Source: Marinobacter sediminum (lineage in GTDB: Bacteria; Pseudomonadota; Gammaproteobacteria; Pseudomonadales; Oleiphilaceae). Taken from it: a DNA stretch of 64,000 nucleotides. Every line of letters begins with the position of its first letter. Position 1 is the stretch's first letter. Positions 54,184 through 63,292 of this stretch are shown here, one piece after another. Location of the stretch: NCBI RefSeq assembly GCF_023657445.1, contig NZ_JAGTWY010000001.1, forward strand, positions 2,232,001-2,296,000, given 5' to 3'. The notes beneath the pieces were generated by a model. That model did not search any database, was not told the origin of the DNA, and saw only the letters and a program-made list of their open reading frames with translations. Both the position numbers and the translations under genes were made by a program.

Positions 54184-56097
54184 TCACATGCCGCCTTCCA
54201 GCACGCCCTCCAATACCGGCACCTGTACCGTTCCCTCAAGGTTGACGTAGGGCACCAGCGCATCCCGTGACCAGCTCGCGGGGTACTGTGGGTGGAATCC
54301 GTAAACCAGCAACGCAAGCTCATCGCCGGGGGCCAGAGCTTCTGCCACACCGACCAGCTCGACCACCGCCTTTTCCTTGAGGCCCCGTACCGGCTTCACC
54401 TGATCATCAATCAATTGCCATCGGCTTTCTCCCGAAATGCGCTTGCCGAGGCCGACGAACACAATCGGGTCACAGCCCGCCGCATAGGGATCCAGCGCCT
54501 CCTCGCAGTGTGAACGTCCTGCCAGGTCGGACACCGTGAGCCTGGCAGTGGGAATACCGCCCAAGGTGATGCCACCCGCCCCGGCCTGCCCGAGGACCAG
54601 CGCTGCCGGCGGGTTGGCTGCGGTTGCTACCGCTTCGTACCCGGAACCAACCGGCAGCTCGCTGGCCACGGCACGTTCGACCACGGCTGCGCCCTGAAGT
54701 ACCCCGCCCTTCAGGTCCGGCGCTGGAAAGGTATCCATGGGCACGCTGACTGACTGACCATCCGCCAATGACAGGCAGACGTTCGTGTCGGTTCCATCAA
54801 AGTAGCCGGCAAGCGGCTTACCCTGCAGGTGATGTTCCAGCCAATTCAACGTTGCATCTGAAATCGAGAGGTTGCCACAGGCAAACTGACCAGCCGCCCC
54901 CTGAAACCCCGGTATTTCCAGCAAGCCTGCGGTCGGATCCACATATTCCGCTGGCTGCAACTCCTCTGGCGCCTCAACGGGCAGTACATGGCCGGTCTGG
55001 TGGGTCAGCAGACGTACATCACCCCCACGGGCTTTAAGGCATTCGAAGTTCCGCCAGGCTTCATTGAAGTTGAAGAGCGTGTCCTTCATGCCCTGCGTGA
55101 ACAGCACATCCACCTCCGGGTAGGACGTTGGCTGAACATCGAATGCAGGCGGATTGATCTGGTAGCTCAGCAGACCGGGCGCATCAGAGACCTGAACCGG
55201 CTCGCCGGTGCAGCGATACGCCGGGCTGTGATAGTAAAAGAAGTCGAGGCCGGCTTCCGGGAAGCGGTTTATTGTTGCTCCCTGGGTGAGGATTTCGCGG
55301 ATGATCGGATCCAGACCCTCATTACCCTTGCCGGTGGAGCCTGCTTCGCCTCCGGCCGCCAGCACAAGATCCCATCCCGTCTTGATGACATTACCGGGAT
55401 TAAGGCTGTACCGCAGGTCATACCAGGTGATATCCGGCACCATGGCATCGAGTCTCTGGCGCGGATCCTGGCCGTGCAGAAGGAGCTGGAACCCACCGCC
55501 ATAACTGCCACCAATTGCGCCCGCCACAAGATTGGGGTTCAGGGCCTCAGGCAGGGTGGGTTCATTGCGGTACTGCAGGTAATCCAGGTTCGCCTCGGCC
55601 CAATCAAGAATCTGGATCAGGTCGCGGCCCTCGAACTCGGGATCCATCACCCGGACCGAACCGGTGCTTTCACCGAACCCCCGCTGGTCGATGGAGATGA
55701 CCACAAAGCCCGCTTCGCGATAGCGCTCGAACCCCTCCGTATTCCGTGATCCACCAAAACCGTGACCATGCAGGACCAGCGGGTGACCCTGCGCACAGTC
55801 GACGCCACCAATCGGCTCAAGCACCTGGAACGCAATGGTTTCACCGCTGGCCGACGTGAGCATTACCGGATAGCTGCGACCACCCCCGGTGGAGGTATCG
55901 CCAGAACAGGACACGGGCGGGGCCGTTTTGCATTGGGGAGGCGCACCCGCCCCCGGATTCTCACAAGCCTGTTCAGCGGCGCCGGCTTGAGGCGCGCTTT
56001 GTTCAGAGTTCGTTTCCACGCACCCGGCAGCCGCCAGGGCCAGAGCAAATGGAATCAAGAGGTGACGGTATAACGTAAAGCGTGTGCGGTAAGGCAT
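54184..56097 (-). CDS. Exported alpha/beta-hydrolase lipoprotein (X-Pro dipeptidyl-peptidase/CocE-like)
   Basis: A 637-residue protein with a lipobox near residue 26 (ALAAAGC). The catalytic domain has HGHGFGGSRN, the nucleophile elbow GAIGGSYGGGFQ (Ser), the acid in VDVLFTQGMKDTLF and a His in LLTHQTGHVLP. A C-terminal beta-sandwich follows, as in CocE/NonD and X-Pro peptidases. It is likely an outer-membrane esterase or peptidase. The substrate is unknown. Cys pairs in the N-terminal linker (CENPGAGAPPQC) may form a disulfide. Confidence 0.84.
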   Translation of the reverse strand: MPYRTRFTLYRHLLIPFALALAAAGCVETNSEQSAPQAGAAEQACENPGAGAPPQCKTAPPVSCSGDTSTGGGRSYPVMLTSASGETIAFQVLEPIGGVDCAQGHPLVLHGHGFGGSRNTEGFERYREAGFVVISIDQRGFGESTGSVRVMDPEFEGRDLIQILDWAEANLDYLQYRNEPTLPEALNPNLVAGAIGGSYGGGFQLLLHGQDPRQRLDAMVPDITWYDLRYSLNPGNVIKTGWDLVLAAGGEAGSTGKGNEGLDPIIREILTQGATINRFPEAGLDFFYYHSPAYRCTGEPVQVSDAPGLLSYQINPPAFDVQPTSYPEVDVLFTQGMKDTLFNFNEAWRNFECLKARGGDVRLLTHQTGHVLPVEAPEELQPAEYVDPTAGLLEIPGFQGAAGQFACGNLSISDATLNWLEHHLQGKPLAGYFDGTDTNVCLSLADGQSVSVPMDTFPAPDLKGGVLQGAAVVERAVASELPVGSGYEAVATAANPPAALVLGQAGAGGITLGGIPTARLTVSDLAGRSHCEEALDPYAAGCDPIVFVGLGKRISGESRWQLIDDQVKPVRGLKEKAVVELVGVAEALAPGDELALLVYGFHPQYPASWSRDALVPYVNLEGTVQVPVLEGVLEGGM

Positions 56098-56260
56098 CGG
56101 TTGTTCTCCTTGTTGTTTTGCAAAGAAACCAACCGGGATTCACGTGCCTTACTCAAATAATGTTCCGTTGCGCTTCGACAATGGCCCGAAAAGACAGCAG
56201 ATCCGCATGATCTGCCCGTCAGCGTTGTGGCGCATGAGGCCTTTGCTCAAAGGCGGCTGC

Positions 56261-56695
56261 CTAGAGTCGCTCAACAGCCTTGAGCAGAGAATTGAAGACC
56301 TTGGTAAAACTGCGCTCGGCGACCTTGTCCAGCAGCCGACCAAGCAATGGGGTCTGCATGCGGCCTTCGGATATCCAGATCACCCGTGTTCGCTCACCAT
56401 CAGGCTGTAAAGTGATCTCACCCCTGGTATGCAGGACAGAAAACGGGCTCGATTTTTCAATGCGATAATGCATGGTCGTCGGCCGCTCAAACTGTGTAAT
56501 GCGCTCGGTCAGTTCAAGCGGTCCTGATCCGATAATCCGCAGCGCCCCGGTGCCGTTCTTCTCATCCCTGCCCTCTTCAACCAGGACGGACTTATCTACT
56601 CCCGGAAACCGGTCGTAACGACCATGGTCGGAGATAGCTTCAAAAACAGTGTCGATGTCCTTGGCGAGGGTGCGCTCAACGTGAATGTGAAACAT
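56261..56695 (-). CDS. SRPBCC-family polyketide cyclase/START-like protein
   Basis: A 144-residue protein of the SRPBCC fold: HVERTLAKDIDTVFEAISDHGRYDRFPGVDKS at the start and a C-terminal helix (LLGRLLDKVAERSFTKVFNSLLKAVE). It would bind a hydrophobic ligand in its cavity. No specific function can be assigned. Confidence 0.85.
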   Translation of the reverse strand: MFHIHVERTLAKDIDTVFEAISDHGRYDRFPGVDKSVLVEEGRDEKNGTGALRIIGSGPLELTERITQFERPTTMHYRIEKSSPFSVLHTRGEITLQPDGERTRVIWISEGRMQTPLLGRLLDKVAERSFTKVFNSLLKAVERL

Positions 56696-56806
56696 GAGGG
56701 GTCCTTAATAAATGGCACAGAAAGCGTGCCCGTGCGATAGAAGCCTAGTCTAGCGGATTGCGGAGGCCGTGTTGGGATTACACACCTGCCATCAGAGCAA
56801 AAACTC

Positions 56807-58327
56807 CTATTCAATAACGCGCAGTCCCCGCACATTGATCTCCGCCCGATCCCGGCCCTGCGCTTTGGCCCGGTAAAGGGCATCGTCAGCCTCTGACACC
56901 AATTTATCAAAGCTGGCGTGGTGCCACTCAGCAACACCAATGGATACCGTCATGTCTATCTGGTCGTCACCAACCGTCACTACCACAGCCCGGATACACC
57001 TCAGGAGCTTGTCGCTGAGGCGTACCAGGTCTACGTGATCCGAGTCCGGCACGACAATTATGAACTCCTCACCGCCCCAACGACCAAAACGATCGATCGA
57101 CCTCAGGGATGGTGCAATGGCCCGGACAAAGGCTTTCAGGCACTCGTCGCCCACAGCGTGTCCGTAACGGTCATTGACCTGTTTGAAATGATCGATATCC
57201 AGCAGGATAACGCTGAAAGGCCGCTCGCTGCGCTCACTGCGTTTTGCTTCCTCTTCACCCAGCGCTTTCATCCGCCTTCGATTGGGAATGCCAGTCAGCT
57301 CGTCAGTTAACGCCAGTGTTTGCAGCTGCTGGTTGGTATCAAACAACTCCTGGGTACGCTGGCGGACCCGTTCTTCCAATTCGTGATTCAAATGCCTGAC
57401 CTTCACCAGAGCCTCGTGAAGCTCGCCCGATTTTCGACGGTTTTGGTGCACAAACGCGGCAACGAACAACACCGTTGCAATAAACACTACCGTGAATTCC
57501 TGCGTCAGCAGGGCGCTATGGTCTTGCTGCTCACGAACAAATGGGCCCAGCCCTGAGGCCGTGGCAAAAGCTACGAAGAGCGCAACCGCAGTCGCCAGAG
57601 ACGAACCTGCCAGCGTGCCAAAACGAATGGCCACCCATATGGGCACGGCGACGACGGCCAGCGGAGACAGGGCCAGATACTTCTCAAAATGCAGGTCCAG
57701 GACGAAGATCACGTAGCAGGCTATCAGGCTGACCACCCATGCCCCGGCCAGCTCCAGGCGACATGGCCACGTGCCCCCGGCCATTCGTTGCAGCAGGCCC
57801 GGGCTGAATGCCATATGCAGCAAAGGCGTCAGGATAATCAACCCGGTTGCATCACCAATCCACCACAGCCGCCAGAACGTGAGGAAGGGTGTGTCGCTGG
57901 TTAACAGGAATGAATAGACCGACGCACCGCCAAGGGCGGCAATGGGAGAGGCGATAAAAAACACGGTGACCAGAAAAAGACTGAGGTCTTTAGGCTCGTG
58001 CCAGCCCACCTCCCGTTCCAGGAAGAAACGAATGAGGCTGGCAGCCAGCAGGCACTCCGTGATGTTAATTGCACCGAACAGCAGAGCCTGAGTAACGGTA
58101 AACACCGGAATGTCTGCAGCAACTTCCGAGGCCAGGACAACCACTAACAGAGGCCACCAGCGACGGGGAGGCTGGCTCAGAAGAGCGGCTAACAGAACGG
58201 CATTCGGTGGCCAAAGGATAACAATTCCGCTCTCCAGGGCCGCAAAATGGACCCCAACCCACGCACCCAGATAATAGAGCAGGCCAATGACGAGCGGAAA
58301 AACAACGGCGTGGCGATGGCTTTGCAA
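56807..58327 (-). CDS. MASE1-domain diguanylate cyclase
   Basis: A 506-residue protein with an N-terminal MASE1 membrane sensor (about residues 1-300, eight or so hydrophobic segments), a coiled coil (VKVRHLNHELEERVRQRTQELFD) and a C-terminal GGDEF domain. The active site is GGEEF, with an RSID inhibitory site five residues upstream, so it should make c-di-GMP and be product-inhibited. Confidence 0.92.
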   Translation of the reverse strand: MQSHRHAVVFPLVIGLLYYLGAWVGVHFAALESGIVILWPPNAVLLAALLSQPPRRWWPLLVVVLASEVAADIPVFTVTQALLFGAINITECLLAASLIRFFLEREVGWHEPKDLSLFLVTVFFIASPIAALGGASVYSFLLTSDTPFLTFWRLWWIGDATGLIILTPLLHMAFSPGLLQRMAGGTWPCRLELAGAWVVSLIACYVIFVLDLHFEKYLALSPLAVVAVPIWVAIRFGTLAGSSLATAVALFVAFATASGLGPFVREQQDHSALLTQEFTVVFIATVLFVAAFVHQNRRKSGELHEALVKVRHLNHELEERVRQRTQELFDTNQQLQTLALTDELTGIPNRRRMKALGEEEAKRSERSERPFSVILLDIDHFKQVNDRYGHAVGDECLKAFVRAIAPSLRSIDRFGRWGGEEFIIVVPDSDHVDLVRLSDKLLRCIRAVVVTVGDDQIDMTVSIGVAEWHHASFDKLVSEADDALYRAKAQGRDRAEINVRGLRVIE

Positions 58328-58622
58328 GGCAACGTTCTCTAAGACAATCCCTGTACCGTTAATGGAAAGAGCCGGACAGTTCCTGCAAGGCCCTCAATAA
58401 ATCCAGCGTAGGTAGGTAAATGCTCCCCCATAATGAAACTCTATCCCAACTGAGGTGCTTCGCAAGAAAATAGTGTCCAAAACTGCGACAGATCAAAATT
58501 CAGTTGCTGACACGGTCCCATGGAGTGAGTAACCCTTATCTGAGCCAATGAGTATCTCCCTGCAAAACCTTGCAACAGCCATGGGCGCGGGCATGGCATT
58601 CAGCAATAACGGCCACCCCGGA
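58328..58622. other. 295-base gap with no supported gene
   Basis: This holds the promoter region of the MASE1-GGDEF gene and the 3' end of the NADAR transcript. Apart from a small TGCAAAACCTTGCA inverted repeat at about 58560-58575, I see no feature. Confidence 0.4.
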
Positions 58623-59105
58623 TCAAGTCGGGTCCGCCTCCTGTTCTTCCCGCAGCTTGGCCCGGACGTTCATCAGCACTTTTCCATAGCAGTTATCGCC
58701 CCGGCGATCACGGCCACAACCCCAGAAGTAATCGAAGTTGCTGTTTTCTACAATTCTCTGTTCGCCGGTGTTGAGCAGTTCTTCCGCGAGCTCGGGGTGG
58801 GTGCGACAGCGAACGTATACACCCCGCGTCATGATGGTTTCACGCACCTGCTTCCAGTCACGCCGCAGGCTCTTGTGGCGCTTGCGGCCCAGCTTTCTCG
58901 CCTGCGCGGGTGTGGCCGCCGTTCGTACCTGTTCCTGCCGGGTTTCATCGGTGAACTTCATACCCTGGAAGTAGTGTTCCACGGTGGGCCAGCCCTTGCC
59001 CTCCAGCTCAAAGCTGAAGGCTGCGTAGGTGCCAAATGGGTTCTCTGGATCGGTTCGTGAAAGGTAAAGATCATTCTCGCCGTTGTCGGCCGGAAAAAGA
59101 GACAT
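58623..59105 (-). CDS. NADAR family protein (riboflavin-intermediate or ADP-ribose N-glycosidase)
   Basis: A 160-residue NADAR (YbiA-like, DUF1768) protein. FGTYAAFSFELEGKGWPTVEHYFQGMKF is the N-terminal signature, with WGCGRDRRGDNCYGKVLMNVR at the C-terminus. Members hydrolyse the N-glycosidic bond of riboflavin biosynthesis intermediates, and others remove ADP-ribose from guanine in DNA in defence contexts. No toxin partner (DarT) is visible here, so a housekeeping role is more likely. Confidence 0.88.
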   Translation of the reverse strand: MSLFPADNGENDLYLSRTDPENPFGTYAAFSFELEGKGWPTVEHYFQGMKFTDETRQEQVRTAATPAQARKLGRKRHKSLRRDWKQVRETIMTRGVYVRCRTHPELAEELLNTGEQRIVENSNFDYFWGCGRDRRGDNCYGKVLMNVRAKLREEQEADPT

Positions 59106-59195
59106 AGTTGCGATCGCCCGGAAAGTGTGTGGACAGTTTAACCAAACCCCTCATTCAGATCACTCGGGTCCGGCCAATCTAATACCGACGTGAGT

Positions 59196-59330
59196 GAAAC
59201 AGGTACTTGGCAAGTCACTGGTAAAGGAGATGCCCGATAGCTTTACCGGGGGCTTGCCAGCTCATGAGACCAGGAAACTGGCCTGTCTCCTATTTCCTTC
59301 CATCATTTATTTTCATGAGGCACCTGTTTC
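59196..59330 (+). ncRNA. Candidate structured RNA or cruciform with three-way junction
   Basis: A 9-bp outer stem (59196-59204 GAAACAGGT with 59322-59330) encloses two branches. Branch 1 pairs 59208-59214 with 59253-59259, then 59218-59226 (CTGGTAAAG) with 59241-59249. Branch 2 pairs CTCATGA (59261-59267) with TCATGAG (59313-59319) and holds a CCAG-GAAA-CTGG tetraloop hairpin (59270-59281). The GNRA loop favours the plus strand. I cannot match it to a known family. The rest of the 344-base gap has only the terminator below. Confidence 0.5.
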
Positions 59331-59404
59331 GTAAGAAGTGCTGACCTGCCTTTGAACTACAACGATTAAAGACCGGGCTATCCCGCATTTCGAGTGTTTA
59401 AGAA

Positions 59405-59439
59405 AAGAAGGGGCCAAGCCGATAGCTTGGCCCCTTCTT
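59405..59439 (-). terminator. Strong intrinsic terminator of the exported lipase-like gene
   Basis: A perfect 15-bp stem (59405-59419, arm AAGAAGGGGCCAAGC, with 59425-59439) around a 5-base loop. On the minus strand it is followed by TTTTCTT, so it ends transcription of the gene that stops at 59450. Confidence 0.88.
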
Positions 59440-59449
59440 AGCATGAAAC

Positions 59450-60778
59450 CTACCTGATTATGGCTTCAAACTCGCCAGTTTCACTGTCTTCCGTTACGTC
59501 CACATCGAACATCATGTGCGACGGTGTATCGGCCGTTGGTGAGCCAAGCGTTACGTTACGGGTGCCAAGGGCTCCATCCCGAAATGACGCAATTTGCAAA
59601 GTGGCCGTTCTGCCATCGGCACGATCATAGTTCGCAATCCCAACCTGGTAAGTCCCAGTTTGAAGCTTTTCGGCTTCACAGGAAGCAAAGTAATGCTCCG
59701 GCCCGTTAGCTACCGTATTGTCGACATCCAGATATCCAGACATGCCCGTCATCGTTCGATAGAAAACATGGGATCCAGAGGGTTCATAAACATGGAGATC
59801 CACATCGCCTTCCCCACTCCATGTCAGAGTTGCCGTAAAGAAACCTGTTTCTGCTTCGGGCTCTGTTTCAGGTGGTTCTAAGCTCGCCAATTCAGCTTCG
59901 ATATCCTGAACCACGGCATCACCAAGAGTCAGGAACGGATTCAGATATATCTGGAGAAGGCCGTGGCCAAGAATATCTGTCTGGCCATTGAGGCCAGCAG
60001 GCCGATCCGCATAGCCTGGTATGACGTTAGTGATATTGGCCACGCCACCAGTGGCCCGCAAGGCATTGATAACGAGGTCTTTATCGGCCAGCCGATGGGG
60101 TCCGTTAGTCGTTGCTGACGCTGGCGCTATGTGGACCAGTTTCAGTGCCCCGGTATCGGTCTTTTCGCGCGCATAACTGTAAGCTGAGTTTGCAAACAGA
60201 TTGCCCTGTGAGTGCGCCACCATCAGAATCTGTTTACCCTCTACGATCCATGTATCTAGCCGAGACTGGTGCTCAGCGTAGTTGGTGATCGTAGGAGGGC
60301 TAGCTGCCAGCGAGGTCAGTGACTGAATAATCTCTGCCCGATACCAGTCCATGAATCCGTCACGTAACGAGGGAAGCGAGGTGGCCAGCTGGGCGAGTTC
60401 TTCCCACCAAGCGCCGCCGCCATTGATTATCTCCAGGGCAAGTTCGAACCTGTCTTGGAGCACCTGTTCCTGTTCGAGAACACGCTGCTCAAAGGTCTCT
60501 ACAAAATCTTCGAGACCATTGGTGTAGTTATACATCACCTCATACCGAATGTTCTCGCCGTCGGCTCGTTCGTCACCATGAATCCGGCGAAATTCATTCA
60601 TCGCCCGGCTTGCCTCTCCAATGGTGGTCTGTACGCCATTGAAAAAAGCAAAGATGATTCCCGAATCCCGACAAAGGTTTCGTGGCTCGACCGACTGAGC
60701 AAAGGCTTGCAAAGGTGTTGTCAGACTAATCAGTAAAGAAACGGTAAAACTCACAAACATCCGTGTTTGTTTACTCAC
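59450..60778 (-). CDS. Exported lipase-like protein with C-terminal DUF2135-type domain
   Basis: A 442-residue protein with a signal peptide (cleavage near AFAQS). A long helical N-terminal region is followed by a lipase-like elbow ILMVAHSQGNLFANSAYS (Ser). The C-terminal domain (ATLTWSGEGDVDLHVYEPSG; YLDVDNTVANGPEHY) resembles DUF2135/YfaP beta-sandwiches seen in exported proteins. The start is the GTG at 60778, with GGAGG upstream, overlapping the previous stop by 8 bases. Translationally coupled to the upstream lipoprotein. Substrate unknown. Confidence 0.8.
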   Translation of the reverse strand: MSKQTRMFVSFTVSLLISLTTPLQAFAQSVEPRNLCRDSGIIFAFFNGVQTTIGEASRAMNEFRRIHGDERADGENIRYEVMYNYTNGLEDFVETFEQRVLEQEQVLQDRFELALEIINGGGAWWEELAQLATSLPSLRDGFMDWYRAEIIQSLTSLAASPPTITNYAEHQSRLDTWIVEGKQILMVAHSQGNLFANSAYSYAREKTDTGALKLVHIAPASATTNGPHRLADKDLVINALRATGGVANITNVIPGYADRPAGLNGQTDILGHGLLQIYLNPFLTLGDAVVQDIEAELASLEPPETEPEAETGFFTATLTWSGEGDVDLHVYEPSGSHVFYRTMTGMSGYLDVDNTVANGPEHYFASCEAEKLQTGTYQVGIANYDRADGRTATLQIASFRDGALGTRNVTLGSPTADTPSHMMFDVDVTEDSETGEFEAIIR

Positions 60779-61310
60779 AACTACTTCCCTCCGGTAGTGA
60801 CCAAGAAGCTCCATCCAGCGCCTTATTGAACTCCATGTATTGCTTCAGGCGCTCGGAAGTATTGAAGGTAATAGCCTCAAGGTTCCTTGAGACTGTGGCG
60901 GGCTCAGTTCCCGATGCTGTAGCTCCAAACACCTCATAAATACAAGCCGTGGCGCGGGAGATCTCTTGATTGGTTTGCCGAACCGCGGTTGTGTCCAGCA
61001 GGTCAGTACCAAGCACTGCCTGGTTTGCTCTGGCAGCCTGGCTGGCAGCACCAACCTTATGTTCACCCGAAAAATGGTCTGCAATATAGCGGTCTACATC
61101 ATCCCGAATACCGTTGTTATCGGCATCGGTTCCCGTCAGACCCACACTGCGGTCAAGCTTGGGGATTTCCCCAGCGTTTTCCAGGTCCTGAACCGTGCTT
61201 GGCGTATTGTCAGTTAGAGGCGGGGTTGAGGTGTCGTTTTTGCTGCTGTCATCATCCACACAAGCAGCCAACGCGAGTACCAATGGTAGGTACGCAAGTT
61301 CCTTTTTCAT
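60771..61310 (-). CDS. Hypothetical lipoprotein coupled to lipase-like gene
   Basis: A 179-residue lipoprotein (LALAACVDDDSS lipobox; Asp after Cys allows inner-membrane retention). GTDADNNGIRDDVDRYIA resembles a calcium-binding dockerin/thrombospondin-3-type loop. The rest is helical with unknown family. The ATG at 61310 is used; the longer frame to 61406 is not supported. GTGAGTAA overlap couples it to the lipase-like gene, so it may be a chaperone or anchor. Confidence 0.78.
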   Translation of the reverse strand: MKKELAYLPLVLALAACVDDDSSKNDTSTPPLTDNTPSTVQDLENAGEIPKLDRSVGLTGTDADNNGIRDDVDRYIADHFSGEHKVGAASQAARANQAVLGTDLLDTTAVRQTNQEISRATACIYEVFGATASGTEPATVSRNLEAITFNTSERLKQYMEFNKALDGASWSLPEGSSCE

Positions 61311-61703
61311 TATCAGCTCCATTGAATTGTCAGGGTTCCTCTTGAACCCGGCATGATCGTACACATTTTTCGTGGCTACACTCAAGGCTAACGGGGAGGG
61401 GATCACCGGGAAGGCATCGCCGAGAACCCTGCGTCACGGCAAAGGTTCGGGAAAAAAGAGTGCTGGTCACAAGGGAGGACTGGAGGAGACTGAGGCGGTT
61501 ACTGCCATCGACGCTGAGACTAGTGGATCGCCGGAACTCTACTCCCTCAGTTGTTAAAAACCGCTGGAGTTCGAACCGGGTCTGGAAACGGGTGACTGAA
61601 TCAACCGCCTGTGAGGTGCATCCGGATCAGGTTGCCAGGCAAGTATCAGAGGCACGGACCATTAACTGAACCTTCCCGGCCTCCGGATGCTATGCCCGTG
61701 GCA
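61311..61703. other. 393-base gap with no recognised gene
   Basis: Short frames exist (for example 61 codons from 61372) but have no homology that I can recognise and no good ribosome site. A 9-base inverted repeat (GCATCCGGA 61618-61626, TCCGGATGC 61682-61690) and a TTGCC-a-GGCAA palindrome inside it might form a structure downstream of the stress-protein gene on the minus strand. Confidence 0.4.
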
Positions 61704-62144
61704 TCACTCCTCCACAACCGTCACCGGCCCAGTGGCGTGCCTGACAATCTTTTCGCTGACACTGCCAAGGGTAAGGCTGCGCACCACCGAATGACCGCGC
61801 CGACCCAGTACCAGGTGGGTGCCCGAATGGGTGTGTATGTACTCAAGGATTTCATGCGCCGGATCACCAGCCAGGAGAACCTCTTCCGCAACATTCGCTC
61901 GCCCTTGAATGGCCTCTTTCGCCTTTTCGAAAACTTCGCGACCGTACTTCTGCTTCTCCTCCTCGATTTTGCTGTGTTCGACACCGGCGACCACTAATGT
62001 CGACGACTTCGAGTAGGGATAGACGGACAACAGCTTGAGGGGCTGGCCCATGGCCTGAGCCAGCTCTGCGGCCATTTTCGCCGCGTGCAATGACTGATCA
62101 GAACCATCACAGGCGACTGCGATATTTGGAGAACCCTTATCCAT
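61704..62144 (-). CDS. Universal stress protein family protein
   Basis: A 146-residue single UspA domain. IAVACDGSDQSLHAAKMAAELA starts it, and the ATP-binding GRRGHSVVRSLTLGSVSEKIVRHATGPVTVV closes it (G-2x-G-9x-G-S type). It acts in stress survival, likely as a nucleotide-binding regulator. The ATG at 62144 follows GAGGTC; the longer frame to 62186 adds an unlikely N-terminus. Confidence 0.9.
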   Translation of the reverse strand: MDKGSPNIAVACDGSDQSLHAAKMAAELAQAMGQPLKLLSVYPYSKSSTLVVAGVEHSKIEEEKQKYGREVFEKAKEAIQGRANVAEEVLLAGDPAHEILEYIHTHSGTHLVLGRRGHSVVRSLTLGSVSEKIVRHATGPVTVVEE

Positions 62145-62306
62145 GACGAGACCTCGTTTAAAGGATGTGTGTTCTCTGATTATCACCGCTTCAGCCCTGG
62201 CGGGCTTGATTCATGTCAACACTGCGGGGTATGGCTAACCTGGTTTGGCGGCAGACGGATGCAGGATGCGCGGCAAATTTCATCAAGCTCTCACCCTGCC
62301 ATGTCT

Positions 62307-63098
62307 TTACCGCGCCCTTACCATCCGGAACAACGCCTCCGGTGACACCCGCTTGATCCAGAGCGCGGACATTTCCTTGCCCTTGCCAACTGGAATCTCC
62401 CGCTTTCTGGCCGTGAGGCCTTTGAAGACCACCTCGGCGCACTCAGTGACATCCATACCACCGGCAATATTCTTATCCAGCTTGCCAAACGTCGAACCGT
62501 CACCGGCGAGGGCATTGCGGGAGATATCGGTGCGGATAAAGCCCGGCACGATGGTGGAAACATCCAGCCCCTGCCCTTCTACCTCCGCACGCAGGGCGTC
62601 AAAAAAGCCCATCACCGCATGCTTGGCTGCACAGTAACCGGTTCGCAGGGGCGCGCCGACCTTGCCAGCGACACTGGCCGTGACCGCAAGGTGCCCGGCA
62701 CCGCGCTCCAGCATATGAGGCAGTACCGCCTTGGTCAGTGCGATCTGGCCCATCACATCCACATCCATCAGTTTCTGGTAGACCGCCATATCGGTGTCTT
62801 TGCACAGTGAACGCTGTGAAACACCGGCGTTGTTAATCAGCAGGTTGATGACACCAAAATGATCCAAAACGGCCTGCACGGCCCCGGGCAATGACTCCCA
62901 GTCCGTCACATCCAGCGGCAATACCAGCACCTGCTCAGCCGGAAGCCCCGCCTCACGGCAAAGACCGGCAACGCGCTCCAACTCACTCTCACGACGGGCA
63001 GAGAGGACAAGGCGGGCACCATCCTGGGCAAAACGTACGGCAAGTGCTTCGCCGATGCCGGCTGAAGCGCCGGTAATCCAGACAGTTTTCGTGGGCAT
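62307..63098 (-). CDS. SDR-family oxidoreductase
   Basis: A 263-residue short-chain dehydrogenase. TGASAGIGEALAVRFAQDGA holds the nucleotide site (residues 10-29), NNAGVSQRS follows, and Ser, Tyr, Lys are in TASVAGKVG and YCAAKHAVMG. Closest to the DHRS7/YqjQ-like group. Substrate unknown. It lies 162 bases upstream of the stress-protein gene on the same strand. Confidence 0.88.
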   Translation of the reverse strand: MPTKTVWITGASAGIGEALAVRFAQDGARLVLSARRESELERVAGLCREAGLPAEQVLVLPLDVTDWESLPGAVQAVLDHFGVINLLINNAGVSQRSLCKDTDMAVYQKLMDVDVMGQIALTKAVLPHMLERGAGHLAVTASVAGKVGAPLRTGYCAAKHAVMGFFDALRAEVEGQGLDVSTIVPGFIRTDISRNALAGDGSTFGKLDKNIAGGMDVTECAEVVFKGLTARKREIPVGKGKEMSALWIKRVSPEALFRMVRAR

Positions 63099-63242
63099 GA
63101 CTGCTCCTCGTGAATTTTACGACTTTCAACCAGCCAATCTTCCAGACGCAGCGAGTCAGCCGGACAGTGGTTCTGGATGAAGGTTAGCAGAAAATAGAAC
63201 CGGCCCATGGGGGGTGGGCTAGGTATTTGGCAACTCAGAACG

Positions 63243-63264
63243 TATAATAATGAACATATGTTCA
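63243..63264 (+). promoter_or_regulatory. -10 element and overlapping palindrome before the PAS-GGDEF gene
   Basis: TATAAT at 63243-63248 is followed by the perfect 14-base palindrome TGAACATATGTTCA (63251-63264), 28 bases before the start codon. The position just after the -10 suits a repressor site. The core GAACATATGTTC resembles the Gram-positive LexA box, which is not the usual gammaproteobacterial form, so the binding protein is open. Confidence 0.5.
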
Positions 63265-63292
63265 CGAATTCCCTCTCGGGGTCTCCCTGACT

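Noticed and set aside
58623..59105. NADAR protein as part of a DarT-type defence system
   Set aside because: No DarT or other toxin gene is adjacent; neighbours are a diguanylate cyclase and an exported hydrolase.
59196..59330. Integron attC site as explanation for the folded element
   Set aside because: The outer arms lack the RYYYAAC/GTTRRRY core sites and there is no integrase gene or cassette array in the window.
61372..61557. A 61-codon frame in the 393-base gap
   Set aside because: No ribosome site and no recognisable similarity; composition alone is not enough to call a gene.
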